Source: Planococcus citri
Taxonomy: Eukaryota; Arthropoda; Insecta; Hemiptera; Pseudococcidae
DNA: 64,000 nucleotides
Direction: 5' to 3'
Assembly: GCF_950023065.1 (NCBI RefSeq)
Contig: NC_088679.1
Span: 44,702,001 to 44,766,000, forward strand
Of this stretch, positions 26,959 through 37,257 are shown piece after piece. A model generated the notes under the pieces. The model did not search any database. It saw nothing but the letters and a program-made list of their open reading frames with translations, and had not been told where the DNA came from. Both the position numbers and the translations under genes were made by a program. The stretch's first letter is position 1. Every line of letters begins with the position of its first letter.

Positions 26959-27041
26959 CGTTTAAATAGTTCCCGAAGTCTATCTTCTCGAATATTTTCC
27001 GGTAAATTTCCGACCCAAAGATGACGAGTCTCCCTAACCAT
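26959..27041 (-). CDS. spen: Spen (split ends / SHARP) transcriptional repressor, first coding exon
   Basis: Read on the minus strand, this exon starts at ATG 27041 and encodes 27 full codons plus two bases, beginning MVRETRHLWVGNLPENIRED. It then meets a clean donor (CG|GTAAGAAT). This is the conserved N-terminus of Spen proteins and the start of the first RRM; the RNP2-type core LWVGNL is residues 8-13. Family members are very large nuclear proteins with RRMs at the N-terminus and a C-terminal SPOC domain. They recruit HDAC/NCoR-type corepressors in Notch and other signalling and in RNA-guided silencing. The next exon should continue with YGRV and complete the RRM, but I did not find it, so the rest lies leftward or outside the window. 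The intron is at least tens of kb if unbroken. Identification rests on only 28 residues, but they are highly distinctive. Confidence 0.88.
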
Positions 27042-27400
27042 TTTTGTCCGAAAACCTCATTTGGAACTATTTTCGTTTACATTACACGTGTAACAAAAAT
27101 TGAACCATGCATCAAGCGTATATTAACCGAAAACCACCATAATACAACGAAACCAAACTCTAAACGAACTCCAATAACTCGAATCAAAATGTATGATAAC
27201 CGCGCGAAATGGTCGTCGCAACGATAATTTTATAAACTCACAACATTTCGAAGCATTAATTATCAATTAAACTATTTAAAAATAATATCGAAAATTAATA
27301 TACACGCACACACTACACAAAACACGGACACACGCGCATTTGCCACCTCAACGTTAGCACTTCTTTTTAAAAATGACGTCACAATGGCGGGATAATACAC
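27042..27400 (-). promoter_or_regulatory. spen 5' UTR and promoter with CRE and YY1-like sites
   Basis: Upstream of the spen start (rightward), a perfect CRE palindrome TGACGTCA sits at about 27374-27381. It is followed at once by AATGGCGG, a YY1-type core. On the minus strand the CRE is followed by a TTTTTAAAAA AT-run that could serve as a TATA-like element. The spacing of about 330 bp to the ATG leaves room for a 5' UTR. Motifs are seen directly; promoter function and the start site are inferred. Confidence 0.45.
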
Positions 27401-27506
27401 AAATACACAACCGTGCGTTTCCAACTAGTCTTCAATGCAACATTATGTTTAGGTTCTCTCGAAAGGCGAGTATCTGTCCGGAAGAGCTCATTGTTACATT
27501 ACATTC

Positions 27507-27772
27507 AGGGGGGTGGAATGGTTGCTGCGTTGAAAAAGTAATACTCGGTGGAAGGGGAACGTTCGATTCCCCTACCACGAGCTCTCCCACTTTCAAAAGT
27601 GAATGCTGGTAGGTAGGCTAGCAACGTAGCAACCAGGCTGACTGCCGCATGGCATGTTCCGCATTTATTCCTGAGTTTTTCATCGAAAACAATACACGTT
27701 GTCGTTTTGGGTTCTGTTTTTAGTTCATGTTCAATTATTATTTTGAATTAATAAAAAAAAAAAAAAAAAAAA
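27507..27772 (+). mobile_element. Possible tRNA-derived SINE with 20-nt poly(A) tail
   Basis: The segment has a perfect B-box (GTTCGATTC, 27561-27569) within a small stem (AGGGGAA/TTCCCCT). An A-box-like TGGAATGGTTG lies about 40 bp upstream (27514-27524). About 180 bp further on, an AATAAA-type start leads into an uninterrupted run of 20 A (27753-27772). That order (pol III boxes, unrelated body, A-tail) is the layout of a SINE. A clear target-site duplication was not found and the cloverleaf is imperfect, so this may be coincidence. Confidence 0.27.
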
Positions 27773-30322
27773 GTGTAATTTTCATTTTAGGTATTACTTT
27801 ACTGTTTCTCTAATCGTTTGTCTTCGTATTTTATTTCCAGAGGATGGAAAATTCAATTGAACTAACGAAGCTAGCCTAGGAAAAATCCCGGCTTAGCCAG
27901 CGTGGAAAACGCTTCACGTTGCTGATTTTCCAGACGACGCATGCGATTTACATTTTGTCGAGAAAAGTAGGTCGAATTTTGGCTTTTCCTAGTCGTACCT
28001 ACGTATAACGAACCACATTCCGTGTATTTATAGCCGAGAAATTTGCACGAATATTTTATTCGAGTTACGTAGTTCCTCAATTTGGAAAAGTTGCCTCGAA
28101 TGAATGAAACTCATTTCTGGAACAATTATGTGCCATGATCTCCTAGCACATTTTGTAAATGAACGTGGTAAATGGAAAAGCTAGCGATATATAATAAAAG
28201 ATACTAAAGTAATATTTTTACCCTACTGGATGCGTAATACTGGATCACGCATTTTGAGTTTACGCCCTCGCGGAACTTTCTCTTTTCTTTTTTAATCAAT
28301 ACCGATTTCTCAGTATCTCCCTCTCGCCAGTGTGTTGAGCAAGTTTTTTCTGAGGACCAAAGGACCAACGAAGCTCGTAAAGTAAATGAAAACTTCCTGG
28401 GACACATTTCTGTCAAATTAGTCCAGTGTTCTGACTGAGGAACTCTGAATGTTGGTTAAATTAAAATACAGAGATGAGATGACACTAGAAGCAGATTCAT
28501 CTTGCATTTTTATTAGTTGAATCGAATTTGAATCGCGCATTTTGCACTAACCCAACTTCACTAAAAGAAGAGTTTTTTTCATTCAAGCGAAAAAATTCAC
28601 CCCTTACAGCAGCAAGATATCTACTTTTGCGACTTCGGTGCAAATATGATAACATATTATTATTTGGAAGGCTGAGTAGGTAAATGATCGTGCCAAGTTG
28701 CATGGATGAAAATATTGTGTGTGATGAAGAATATAGAGAATGCTACGTTGAATGAGAAATAATTAATTTTTATAAATCAATACCTATCTAATCAAAAATA
28801 AGCCTCCATTGCGTGTTTATCAATAATGTAATAAATTCTATTACTCGAACAATGTTGAGGTGAAAAAAAAGTACATTTCTGAATAATGTAATAACATGCA
28901 TTAAAAATTAGTGATTTCAAATTAATTTTTATTATTTCGTAGGAATTTTGATTCACTATCACGCGCGTAATTGAAAAGACATATTAGTAGGTATATTTTT
29001 GAAATAATACTAAGAATTGAAGTAAATATAAGCTTAATTCATTCATCCAATTGTTCATTCAAAGTATTCCTGATTGTAAGCCTACTTTTATTTTCACTTT
29101 TTATCACAAAATAACAAAACCTAAAAATTTAGAAGTCACCAAGAAGCACGCATTTTTTTTTCAAACATTGATTTTTACTCCAAACTTGAATGCCTATTTT
29201 ACTATCCCATCATATTTATTATTGTAGGGAAATGTGCACAACTTCATCATCATCACTTCACCTCAACCAAAAATGCCTACTCATTCTAAATTTTAAATCA
29301 AAATGTTAAAAAGCGCAATAAAATTTTCATTCAGCTGCATTTATTTTGCTATTAAGGTTAAATTTACCATTTAGGTAGATGCCTAAGTGATTATGAATGT
29401 AATATTCATGTTCTTCATTGAACATCTAATGTAAACATTTAATGTGAAGAACTGATCAAAAATTAATTTTCTAAATTTCAAGCTCATCAGGCAGTGAATC
29501 CCATTGACTAATTTGTTCAATTCAAAGGTACCTACTCAAGTTGAATCCCCGCAGAACTAAATAATACTTTATGAATAAGTTTTTTGAATGTTTGGTGCTA
29601 TCATCGAACCATTTCTCCATTCATATTCTGATTGAAATATAATATTTGCTCATCTTTTTCGTTTTCCAACTTTCAATTTTGCAATAAACCTTAATGTCTT
29701 TACTATTCTGGACAAATTCGTAGGCACGTAAAGTATTTTCATAAATGCAGTGAGTTGATCTGAAACTTTATAATGGCACAAAATCAATTTAAAAATGTTT
29801 TTCAAATTTGGTTCAGTAATACTGATTTTTTCTTCGTAAGACTATCTTGAAACAGGTAGGATTTCTATCACAAAAGTATGCGTAGGATTCGTGTTTGAAA
29901 GTCGAGTTCAAATGAAGAATAAAACTTGAGCAGAAACACACAGAATATGATCTTCCGTTTGGAAATCGATGTGAGTGAATATACGAGTACATTACTATCC
30001 AGCCAATCTGTAGATAATTTTTCATTATTTCATGGGTGCAAGATAAAATTTTCTAAATATAACTTATGTAAAACAAATAATATAGGTACCTAAATTAAAT
30101 ACCTAACCTAATAAATCTCATTCACTCAACATGCTTTTGCATCTTACCTAGTGTATTATCCGTAGATTATCCAAACATGAGCACAGTTTACCATTTACAT
30201 GGTGTGAAAAAAATTTACCAATGATTACGTTGAACAAACTCATCCATAGTTTAATAAAAATCATCGACACTTGAAAAATTTAACACATCAACACTGACAA
30301 ATTACACAGCACAGTTCAATTA
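27773..30322. other. Gene-free intergenic stretch
   Basis: AT-rich DNA between the spen promoter and the 3' end of sideroflexin. Short ORFs only. No repeat boundary, RNA gene or exon was recognised. Confidence 0.5.
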
Positions 30323-30328
30323 TTTATT
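30323..30328 (-). terminator. Poly(A) signal of sideroflexin
   Basis: TTTATT on the plus strand gives AATAAA on the minus strand, about 70 nt beyond the sideroflexin stop codon. This is the usual place for a cleavage signal in a short 3' UTR. Confidence 0.5.
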
Positions 30329-30396
30329 TAAAATGAAGAATTTACTTTGATTGAAATACATTTTAAAGGTAACTGTGTCAGTAACACCATAGTCAT

Positions 30397-33232
30397 TCAC
30401 AATCCTTTGTTGTAGTAGGCGATTAGTGGAACTGGATTCAACTTTTTGCCATTTTCCTGTAGGGGTAAAAAGTATATTTTTAAACAATTGATTCACTGTA
30501 TTCTACTGAAAATAATTCTTATCAAAATTTCAAAATAAAAACACATTATTTTTAATCTAATTTTGATTTGAAACATGAAAATATGGCACAAAATAATTGA
30601 AAAGGAATCCGTACATTTTAGCCTAGAGATAGCGTTAGTGTGTTACACAGTTAAATAAGTGAGATACTTTGTAAAATTTGATCCTCAAGTACTTATTTTA
30701 TCCTTTCTTTAAAAAAATAAACAGGATTTTCCTCCAATATTTATTGAAAATTTCATTTTTCATATTCGAAATACATATCCACAAGACATTAAGCTCGCAG
30801 AAGGCGTTTTCTAGAAGAAAATTTTTCACGCAGTGCACAACTTACTCGAGTATTTATTTTATATTCTTTTGCTGCTCTCGGGAAGGTTTCTATACCTACA
30901 TACGTAGAAACACAATTTTTCATTTTTTTTTAGTTTGTACGTATATGTAGGTATAACTTTCGATTCAACTTTTAAATGCTCTAATTTTTCCTCATTGGAA
31001 CACTAGAAAATTGATTTGCAGTGGAAAACGTTGAAATTTATTTTTATATTAAATAAATGTATCTAGATGCCGATGCCTTGCCTAGAATTTCGCCGTGAAA
31101 AAATTTATTGTTTCAACTTTCAAAAAATAGTGTAGGCCTATTGAAACTGAGGAGAACGTATTTTCTTTCAAAATTCTTATTTCGATAGCTTAAGTTGGAA
31201 AAATATTGAAATTTTGTTTTTCCATATTTCGCAATTCCTGTCATAAAGTTACACTTTTTTTTTTAACGGGCACAGTTTGAGCTGCAACCAATCGCTGGAT
31301 TCAACCACACATAACTTTAGTAAGAAACTAAGGAACCTAAAACCTAATTTAAATACATTTTTATTTAGGTACCTGGATTTCTGTTTCTAGTTTGTGAATG
31401 GCAATTGGATATGTTTGAGGGAATAAAGCACAACACATAGGCGTCGCGAATGTTAGAAATACTCCACACAACAGTAACTGTAAAGGAGCAGGTAGCCAGG
31501 GGTATCGTCTAATCACTCCTTTCCTTTCAATCCATTCAACGATAAATGGAGTTAAAACTAAACAAAAATGTTATTAGCAAACGCACCTTGAATTAAAAAT
31601 AATTTCTCGTGTTTTTCACTTACTCATCCCAGGAGCACACATACAAATACGACTTAGAACCACTGCTGATATTCCATACGTGGCTGCCGTCTTGGAATGT
31701 CCTAATAGATTATTATTCTCGTCAACTACAGATAATCCCTGTTCCAATTCCCTAAAAATATAAATTTCAAATTCAAAACATATTTACAAATAATAATTAC
31801 CTATAGGCTTATAATTAATGTTCTTTGGCAAAACTCTGCGTTTACTTATATCTCATCAATGGAATGTTGATACAGTTTGCTGCAGCCACCGCAGCGAATG
31901 GCACTAATCTACTGACCACTGAGGGGGCTCTCTACAACAGAAAAGTACAACATGAAAAAAGTCAATCATCGTTTGTGACTCAACGTGAGAAAAGCCAGAG
32001 AGTTATTAGGTGATTAGGTAGGTACGTGGGATCGATGAAAAAAGGAGAAAAGAGATTTAGAACTACTCAAAATATCAAATCCGAAAAACGATTTTTGAAC
32101 TGGTTGGTGGCTTCTCTCGCGTTGGGTCATACCTATTTTTAAAAAAGTACTAATTCTCGGAAATAGAGTAAACTTTACCTTGGCAAGTTTATTTAACGCA
32201 ATGGCAGTAGATACAGCTCCACTTGTTGCTAAAACGTATGATTTTGTAATTTGTCTGCAATGCATGCACATGTATGATTATCAAAAGTGTAAAGTTCGTT
32301 TAAGAAATGAACATCAAAAATAAAGGAACTTAACCATGTCGACATTTTTTCGTAAAAATATTTTATCGTAAATAGCGCAGATAACAAAATAGTTTTATAA
32401 AAAATTAAAAATATGTACCTACAGGTGTAAGGGCACTTACTCTGTTGAAATTTCGGAGGAACCACTTCGATTTGTATAATTCACCAAAGCATTAAATGAC
32501 TGATTGAACCATTGCCAGAATACAACCGCAGGAGTTGATCTAGAAAAAAATGTAGGCAATTAGGCGTTCGTCAAAAATCAAAATGATATCATCGAGACCA
32601 TCGCACGAGCCAAATTTACTCAAAAAATATTTAAAAATGTGTACCTAAGTTGTTGTTGTTGTTTTTTTTTTAGGAATGAACTATTTTGCTGTATAATTTG
32701 ACAAAGTTAAGTACAGTAATTTGCCTACTTATAAAAAGTGATCATGCATCCAGTAATTATCATATTCATGGGCACTTGAGCAGACATTCTTCCAAACAGG
32801 ATCATTTTTTCCCCAGTATCAGGGTGAAAAGCTGAATCTACGACATTCTTAGCATGATACACATCATTTAATGTTACTCCGTGCAACGGTTGACCGGATC
32901 TGGAATTTTAAGGAAATTATTATTAGGTATGTTTTTTGAAATCGAAAAAATTGAAAAAAAAAAGTTGTAAAAATATTACCTACTTACTTGTATTTATCAA
33001 CCAGTTCTTTAGCTTTATTCAAATCTTCATCAGTTTTTAGGATGTACAGAGGATTAGTAACGTTAAAAAAATACTTCAAGCGACCTATGTAAGTATTCTG
33101 ATCCCATCTGGGAGCATCAATATTCACTCTTCTGTCTAAATCCATGTCTAAAACAGGTATAGAGAATTTTGAACTTACATTGTAATTTTTTGCGCAGAGA
33201 ATATAACTTCCGCATTTCAACTCACCAGACAT
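30397..33232 (-). CDS. Sfxn1-3: Sideroflexin-1/3 type mitochondrial serine transporter
   Basis: Nine coding exons join in frame: 33226-33232, 32988-33147, 32729-32899, 32441-32539, 32179-32254, 31846-31931, 31624-31751, 31373-31557 and 30397-30456. Every junction is GT-AG. The product is 323 aa, against 322 in human SFXN1. Family signatures are PRWDQ (15-19), HPDTGEK (81-87), RMSAQVPMN (93-101), WQWFNQSFN (121-129), PFAAVAAANCINIPLM (182-197), FATPMCCALFPQ (279-290) and a C-terminal YYNKGL. Sideroflexins are multipass proteins of the inner mitochondrial membrane that import serine for one-carbon metabolism. The match is to the SFXN1/2/3 branch, nearest SFXN1/3. The first coding exon is only 7 nt, and the following 78-nt intron has no stop and keeps frame, so an unspliced 349-aa form is possible. 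The neighbour SFT2 gene ends 337 bp upstream on the same strand. Confidence 0.96.
33148..33225 (-). other. In-frame 78-nt intron (exitron-like) of sideroflexin
   Basis: After ATGTCTG comes GTGAGT, and the segment ends in a pyrimidine-rich CTATACCTGTTTTAG, so it has strong splice sites. It contains 26 sense codons with no stop. If retained, it adds a Lys/Cys-containing peptide between the start and the conserved PRWDQ region. Splicing gives MSDMDLDRR, with a length matching the family. A second GTAAGT lies inside it, near 33178. Confidence 0.7.
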
Positions 33233-33569
33233 TGTTTCTTATTCAATTGCCGAACACAACTAATCAACATATTTACTTATGCATCCATTTTTGAAGCAAT
33301 TGATGATACGTCATTGATGGGCAATTTCTTGATAGAAGTATTATCATTGAACTTTAACATCTGTACTTATCGATGCAGATACGACGTTACAGCGTTGAAA
33401 ACGATCATTTTAGAAAACATTTAATAACAGAAATTCGATACATAAAAATAATAATGAATAAATATGACATTACATAGAACACAAAATTGACATGAGGTTA
33501 CAACATGGCAAAATTTAAAAATTAAAAAAATTGTACGTAGGAACTTGATGCAACTCCTAAATAACAAAT

Positions 33570-34362
33570 TTACACAGGTAGTGTATTAGAAACCGAAGAG
33601 GAAACTGCCGAAGTAAAAATTCTTCTAAACATTGACAATCCGGTCTGACCTCCGGGAATATAAGTAACAACGAACCATACTAACGAAACTATCTGAATTA
33701 CAGCACATAATGCTGTAAGTATGGTACTTTGCATAACCATGGCAAAATATAAAGTTGCGCTTAATGAAGCAAAATAAACCGCTGTGAATGGTAAACGTTC
33801 CACTGAACAAAGATGTTTTAGGTAGTTTACTGGTCCCCAAAGAAAAGCAAAACTGAAAAAAACACAAAAAAATTATTAGGTAAATGTTTCTATCATGTAA
33901 GTATTGGCACTGAAATCAAACTTGATACGGAATCATTATTTTACCTGCACAAAGTAGAACAACTCCCAAGGGTGAAGCATAATGCGAATTTTCTAGCCTT
34001 CAAGACAATTACAGGAATGTACAGAAGAGATAATCCGAAAAACAGACCACTTACACACAAACATATGCAGAAACAGATGAGTTTTTGCATTCGACTCTGA
34101 AATGAATGTAAACATTACAGATTAGATAAGTACCTAATCGAACACTGATGATTAAAGGCTTTATCCAGTTGCTTACCAGCGAGGGACACTCAAACCATCC
34201 TTGATAATATTTCTGATTATTACTGTTCAATAGATCCTCGTTATCTTCAGTTTCCAATTTCTTGAAAATTTTATTGAAAGTTTGTTTACCAAATGAAATG
34301 CCATTCTTCGTTTGATCGCCTCGGTTTAAATACTGATTTAATTCATCTTTCAGGTTGCTCAT
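33570..34362 (-). CDS. SFT2D3: SFT2-domain vesicle transport protein (SFT2D3-like)
   Basis: Three coding exons (34177-34362, 33945-34096, 33570-33852) join in frame to give 206 aa. A polar cytosolic N-terminus (1-66) is followed by four hydrophobic segments at about 68-94, 99-118, 136-153 and 157-178. SFT2 features visible are the LYIPV and KARKFAL stretch after the first membrane segment, a glycine/serine-rich second segment, the YIPGGQTG loop after the fourth, and the C-terminal LPV also found in human SFT2D3. The family acts in fusion of endosome-derived vesicles with the Golgi. The start is the first ATG in good frame and gives the usual family topology. The gene is divergent from mRpL13 and lies upstream of sideroflexin on the same strand. 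SFT2D1/2 is the alternative, but the long N-terminus and LPV end favour the D3 type. Confidence 0.92.
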
Positions 34363-35013
34363 CGTAAGCTCGTAAAGTTCACAGCTTCTTCTATTTCAAA
34401 TGTATTCACAGTGTAATATTTGGTCATCAAAAAACATATATTTTATACATTGGAATTTATGTACTAAAGAAACTGTGAAGAAAATGCCACACTAGATAAA
34501 TGACTCACGGTGAGAATTCTACAGATACTAGCGTTGAATCATTCACAATCTTAGCTGCTGTAACGAAGTTTAATTGATTTTCACGACAACTAATAAATTA
34601 TTCAATCTTGATCCTTCAATTATTCAATTTTTCGAAAACTTGAAGAATTTGATAATTATTGATAAATTAGTTTGATAAAAAGTCATGATTCACCTGTTGT
34701 CAAAGCTACCTGGTAAGAATTTTGAATTCGTTCTTCATTTCGCCAATAGGAGCGTAGAATTTAATCAACTACCAAATAGAAAATGACTTGGCTTTTTTTT
34801 TCACCATGCTCCATGCCGGAGTCTTGAGATCTTTTTAGTTTTTTTTTTATCACTTCTGAATTTTTTTAACAATATTTTTACTTTTCAATGTGTATTTTTT
34901 TTATGGATTTCACTTTAATAAAAGAATTAATATGATATAGAGGTGTTGATTAATGAATTAAGCAAGTCTGGCGGCCTCAAAGTGAGATACATTTTTACAA
35001 TTTTGCTCCAATA
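34363..35013. promoter_or_regulatory. Shared divergent promoter interval of SFT2 and mRpL13
   Basis: The two start codons point away from each other across 651 bp, a typical spacing for a bidirectional housekeeping promoter. The right half has a GGCGGCC core near 34970, close to the mRpL13 start. Long T-runs occupy about 34790-34910. No TATA box is obvious. Confidence 0.5.
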
Positions 35014-35787
35014 ATGTCTTCGTGGGAACGAGTCAAGGTAAGCCATTCGCATTTATCTCCATCAGAAATTGAATTCATCGCCAAATAACTATTGTGTTTT
35101 CTTTTACAGCAATGGAATGCTCTAACCAGAGTATGGCACATATTCGATGCTCGTTGGCAAAATCCTCTATTAACGGCACCCCTAATTTGTAAATATCTGA
35201 AAGGAACATATAAGCCGACATATCATCCAATGGGTAAGAATCTTCTTGATAAGCTCAACTTGACGTCAGCTCTTACATTTTACCACATCGCTGTATTGTG
35301 TATTTCATTGCACCTGTAGGCAACTGTGGAGATCACGTTGTGGTGATAAATAGCCGTCAAGTTGCTTTACCCGGAGAGGAATGGCGTTGGAGGGTATACT
35401 TTCATGACACCGGCTACGCTAAGGGGAAAACTTATACCAGAGCTTGGGAGTTGCACGATAGAGATCCGACAATGGTATTTATCGCGTTAACCTTTCAGAA
35501 TACTTATTTATCAATAATCGAGTCCTATTTTCACTATTAATTATTTGTTTCAGATTTTCAAAAAATCAGTGTATGCGAATTTAGGTCATAATTTACAAAG
35601 ACGTTATACAATGGAGAGGTTGCATGTTTTTCCCGACGAAAACGTTCCGACTGAAATTTTAGAAAATGTAACAAATCAAATCAGACCGATAAGAATAATT
35701 CCTCGAACGCTGGATACTTATACTGAAGAAGAAATTAAGTCCTTCCCCAAAGTTTATAACTATCCGGAAGATTATATCGTTCGTTAA
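35014..35787 (+). CDS. mRpL13: Mitochondrial ribosomal protein uL13m (mRpL13)
   Basis: Four exons (35014-35037, 35110-35233, 35320-35474, 35554-35787) join with GT-AG introns of 72-86 nt. They give 178 aa, the same length as human MRPL13. The protein starts MSSWERVKQWNALTRVWHIF, where the W-x-x-[FL]-x-R-[IV]-W pattern is typical of uL13m. It continues with CGDHVVVINSRQVAL (52-66), HDTGYAKG (about 77-84), RDP and RRYTMERLHVFPDE (117-130). The C-terminus has IPRTLDTYTEEEIKSFP and ends PEDYIVR. It is a structural protein of the mitochondrial large subunit. The start is the first ATG (AATAATGT) and matches the family N-terminus. It diverges from SFT2 and converges with Clic. Confidence 0.96.
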
Positions 35788-37257
35788 TTTTTTTTTTGTT
35801 GGAGAAGTGTGTAGATAGGTATTAAGTTTTGAATTAAATTTTATGATTCACGTAACGCTCTTTTATTATTATTCTGATGAAAAATCAGAAAATTATTTGT
35901 AATTAATACAACAGATCTTTGTTTATTGAGCCACTCCTTCAGTGGATCCCATATCAATTTTCCTTGTTTTTTATTCATCGAAGGAGTATTTTTCCTTAGT
36001 TCTTTATTTTCTTACCAATGGTGGACAGGAAAATCGCCTCGATCAAGTAAATATATCAAGTTTTCGAAGTACCATTCATCAACTTCATAACTTGCCCAAG
36101 AGGGCAAAAACCCAGTTGAATTATTTCCTTAAACTGAACATTCATTGAATATTTGAAGTTGAAATTGAAAATATGCGAAAAAGCCTGATCACCCACCAAT
36201 TTATTTATTTGTTCCACTGGTGTACATCATAATTTTCGATCAATTCACATCCCTTATTAGTTATTACCCATTGTTAGCTTTCGCTGATGATGAAATTATT
36301 CATGGAAAAATTCTGCGTACGTGCCGTTTGCCAGAACAACTTTTTAGATCATTGCGATGAAAAAGCAATTAACGTCAATATATGTATGTAGATGAACATA
36401 CATACGTGGTATGTTGAAAATTGAAAAAAAAAACGAGGAAACCAGCACCAATCATTTCTAGTGAGTCATTCTTTGTGAAACAATTTTTAAAAATAGTTTC
36501 ATCGATATGGCAATCGTTTCAAAGTACCCCGGTAGTCGTTATCGTACTATATAATAAGCTGGAAAAAAGATCAACTTTTCATTTTCAATGCCAAGCATTT
36601 GTAATTAATAGCGCAAGTACACAATGCAATAAAAATATATTTATTTTTCTATGTTATACCATTTTCAGTGTTAAACATTAATCTACTAAAACTAATAGTA
36701 AAATGTCTACTTTATATCCGTGGTGATTTGTATATTAACGTCTCAACAGACATGAAATAATCGTCTTGAAAATACATAGGAAATATCAGACGAAATTCTA
36801 ATTCTTAAAAAAGTACAGCCACAATTTCGCGTCAAAAAAAAATGTAGTCCACCTATCAATTCATAAAAAAAATTGCGCGTAAATTGCGAAAAAAAAGTTT
36901 TGTAAAAGAAACAAAGAAAAAGTGCAGCTATAATTATCTTTAAAAAAGAAAAAAGAAGAAGAAATAAAATAATAATTATAATAATAAATTACTAAAATAA
37001 TCGATTTAAATTAATCGAAAATATACATAATTGACAATTTCTCGCCATAATTGAAATTGATTTTTTTTTTAAAAAGCTCGAAGTCATACATACACCATTT
37101 CTATGTATATGGTTAGATTTAACAATATGATCTTGAAAGCTGCGTATTGATACAGATACAACATCATTTTTTTTTTTTTTTTTTGAAATGCGACTATGGT
37201 AACAAGTATAATTTAAGAACAAATATTCTCGTTTTAAGCTCGACTTGTCAAAGGTGT
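35788..37257. other. Convergent intergenic region of mRpL13 and Clic, with 3' UTRs
   Basis: A variant poly(A) signal ATTAAA lies at 35833-35838 for mRpL13. TTTATT at 36640-36645 gives AATAAA on the minus strand and could end Clic, implying a 3' UTR of about 600 nt. A T-run occupies about 37167-37184. No further coding sequence was recognised. Confidence 0.45.

Noticed and set aside
27500..27580. tRNA gene from the GTTCGATTC B-box
   Set aside because: The T-stem would need an 11-nt loop and no proper acceptor or anticodon arm can be drawn, so only a SINE-like reading was kept.
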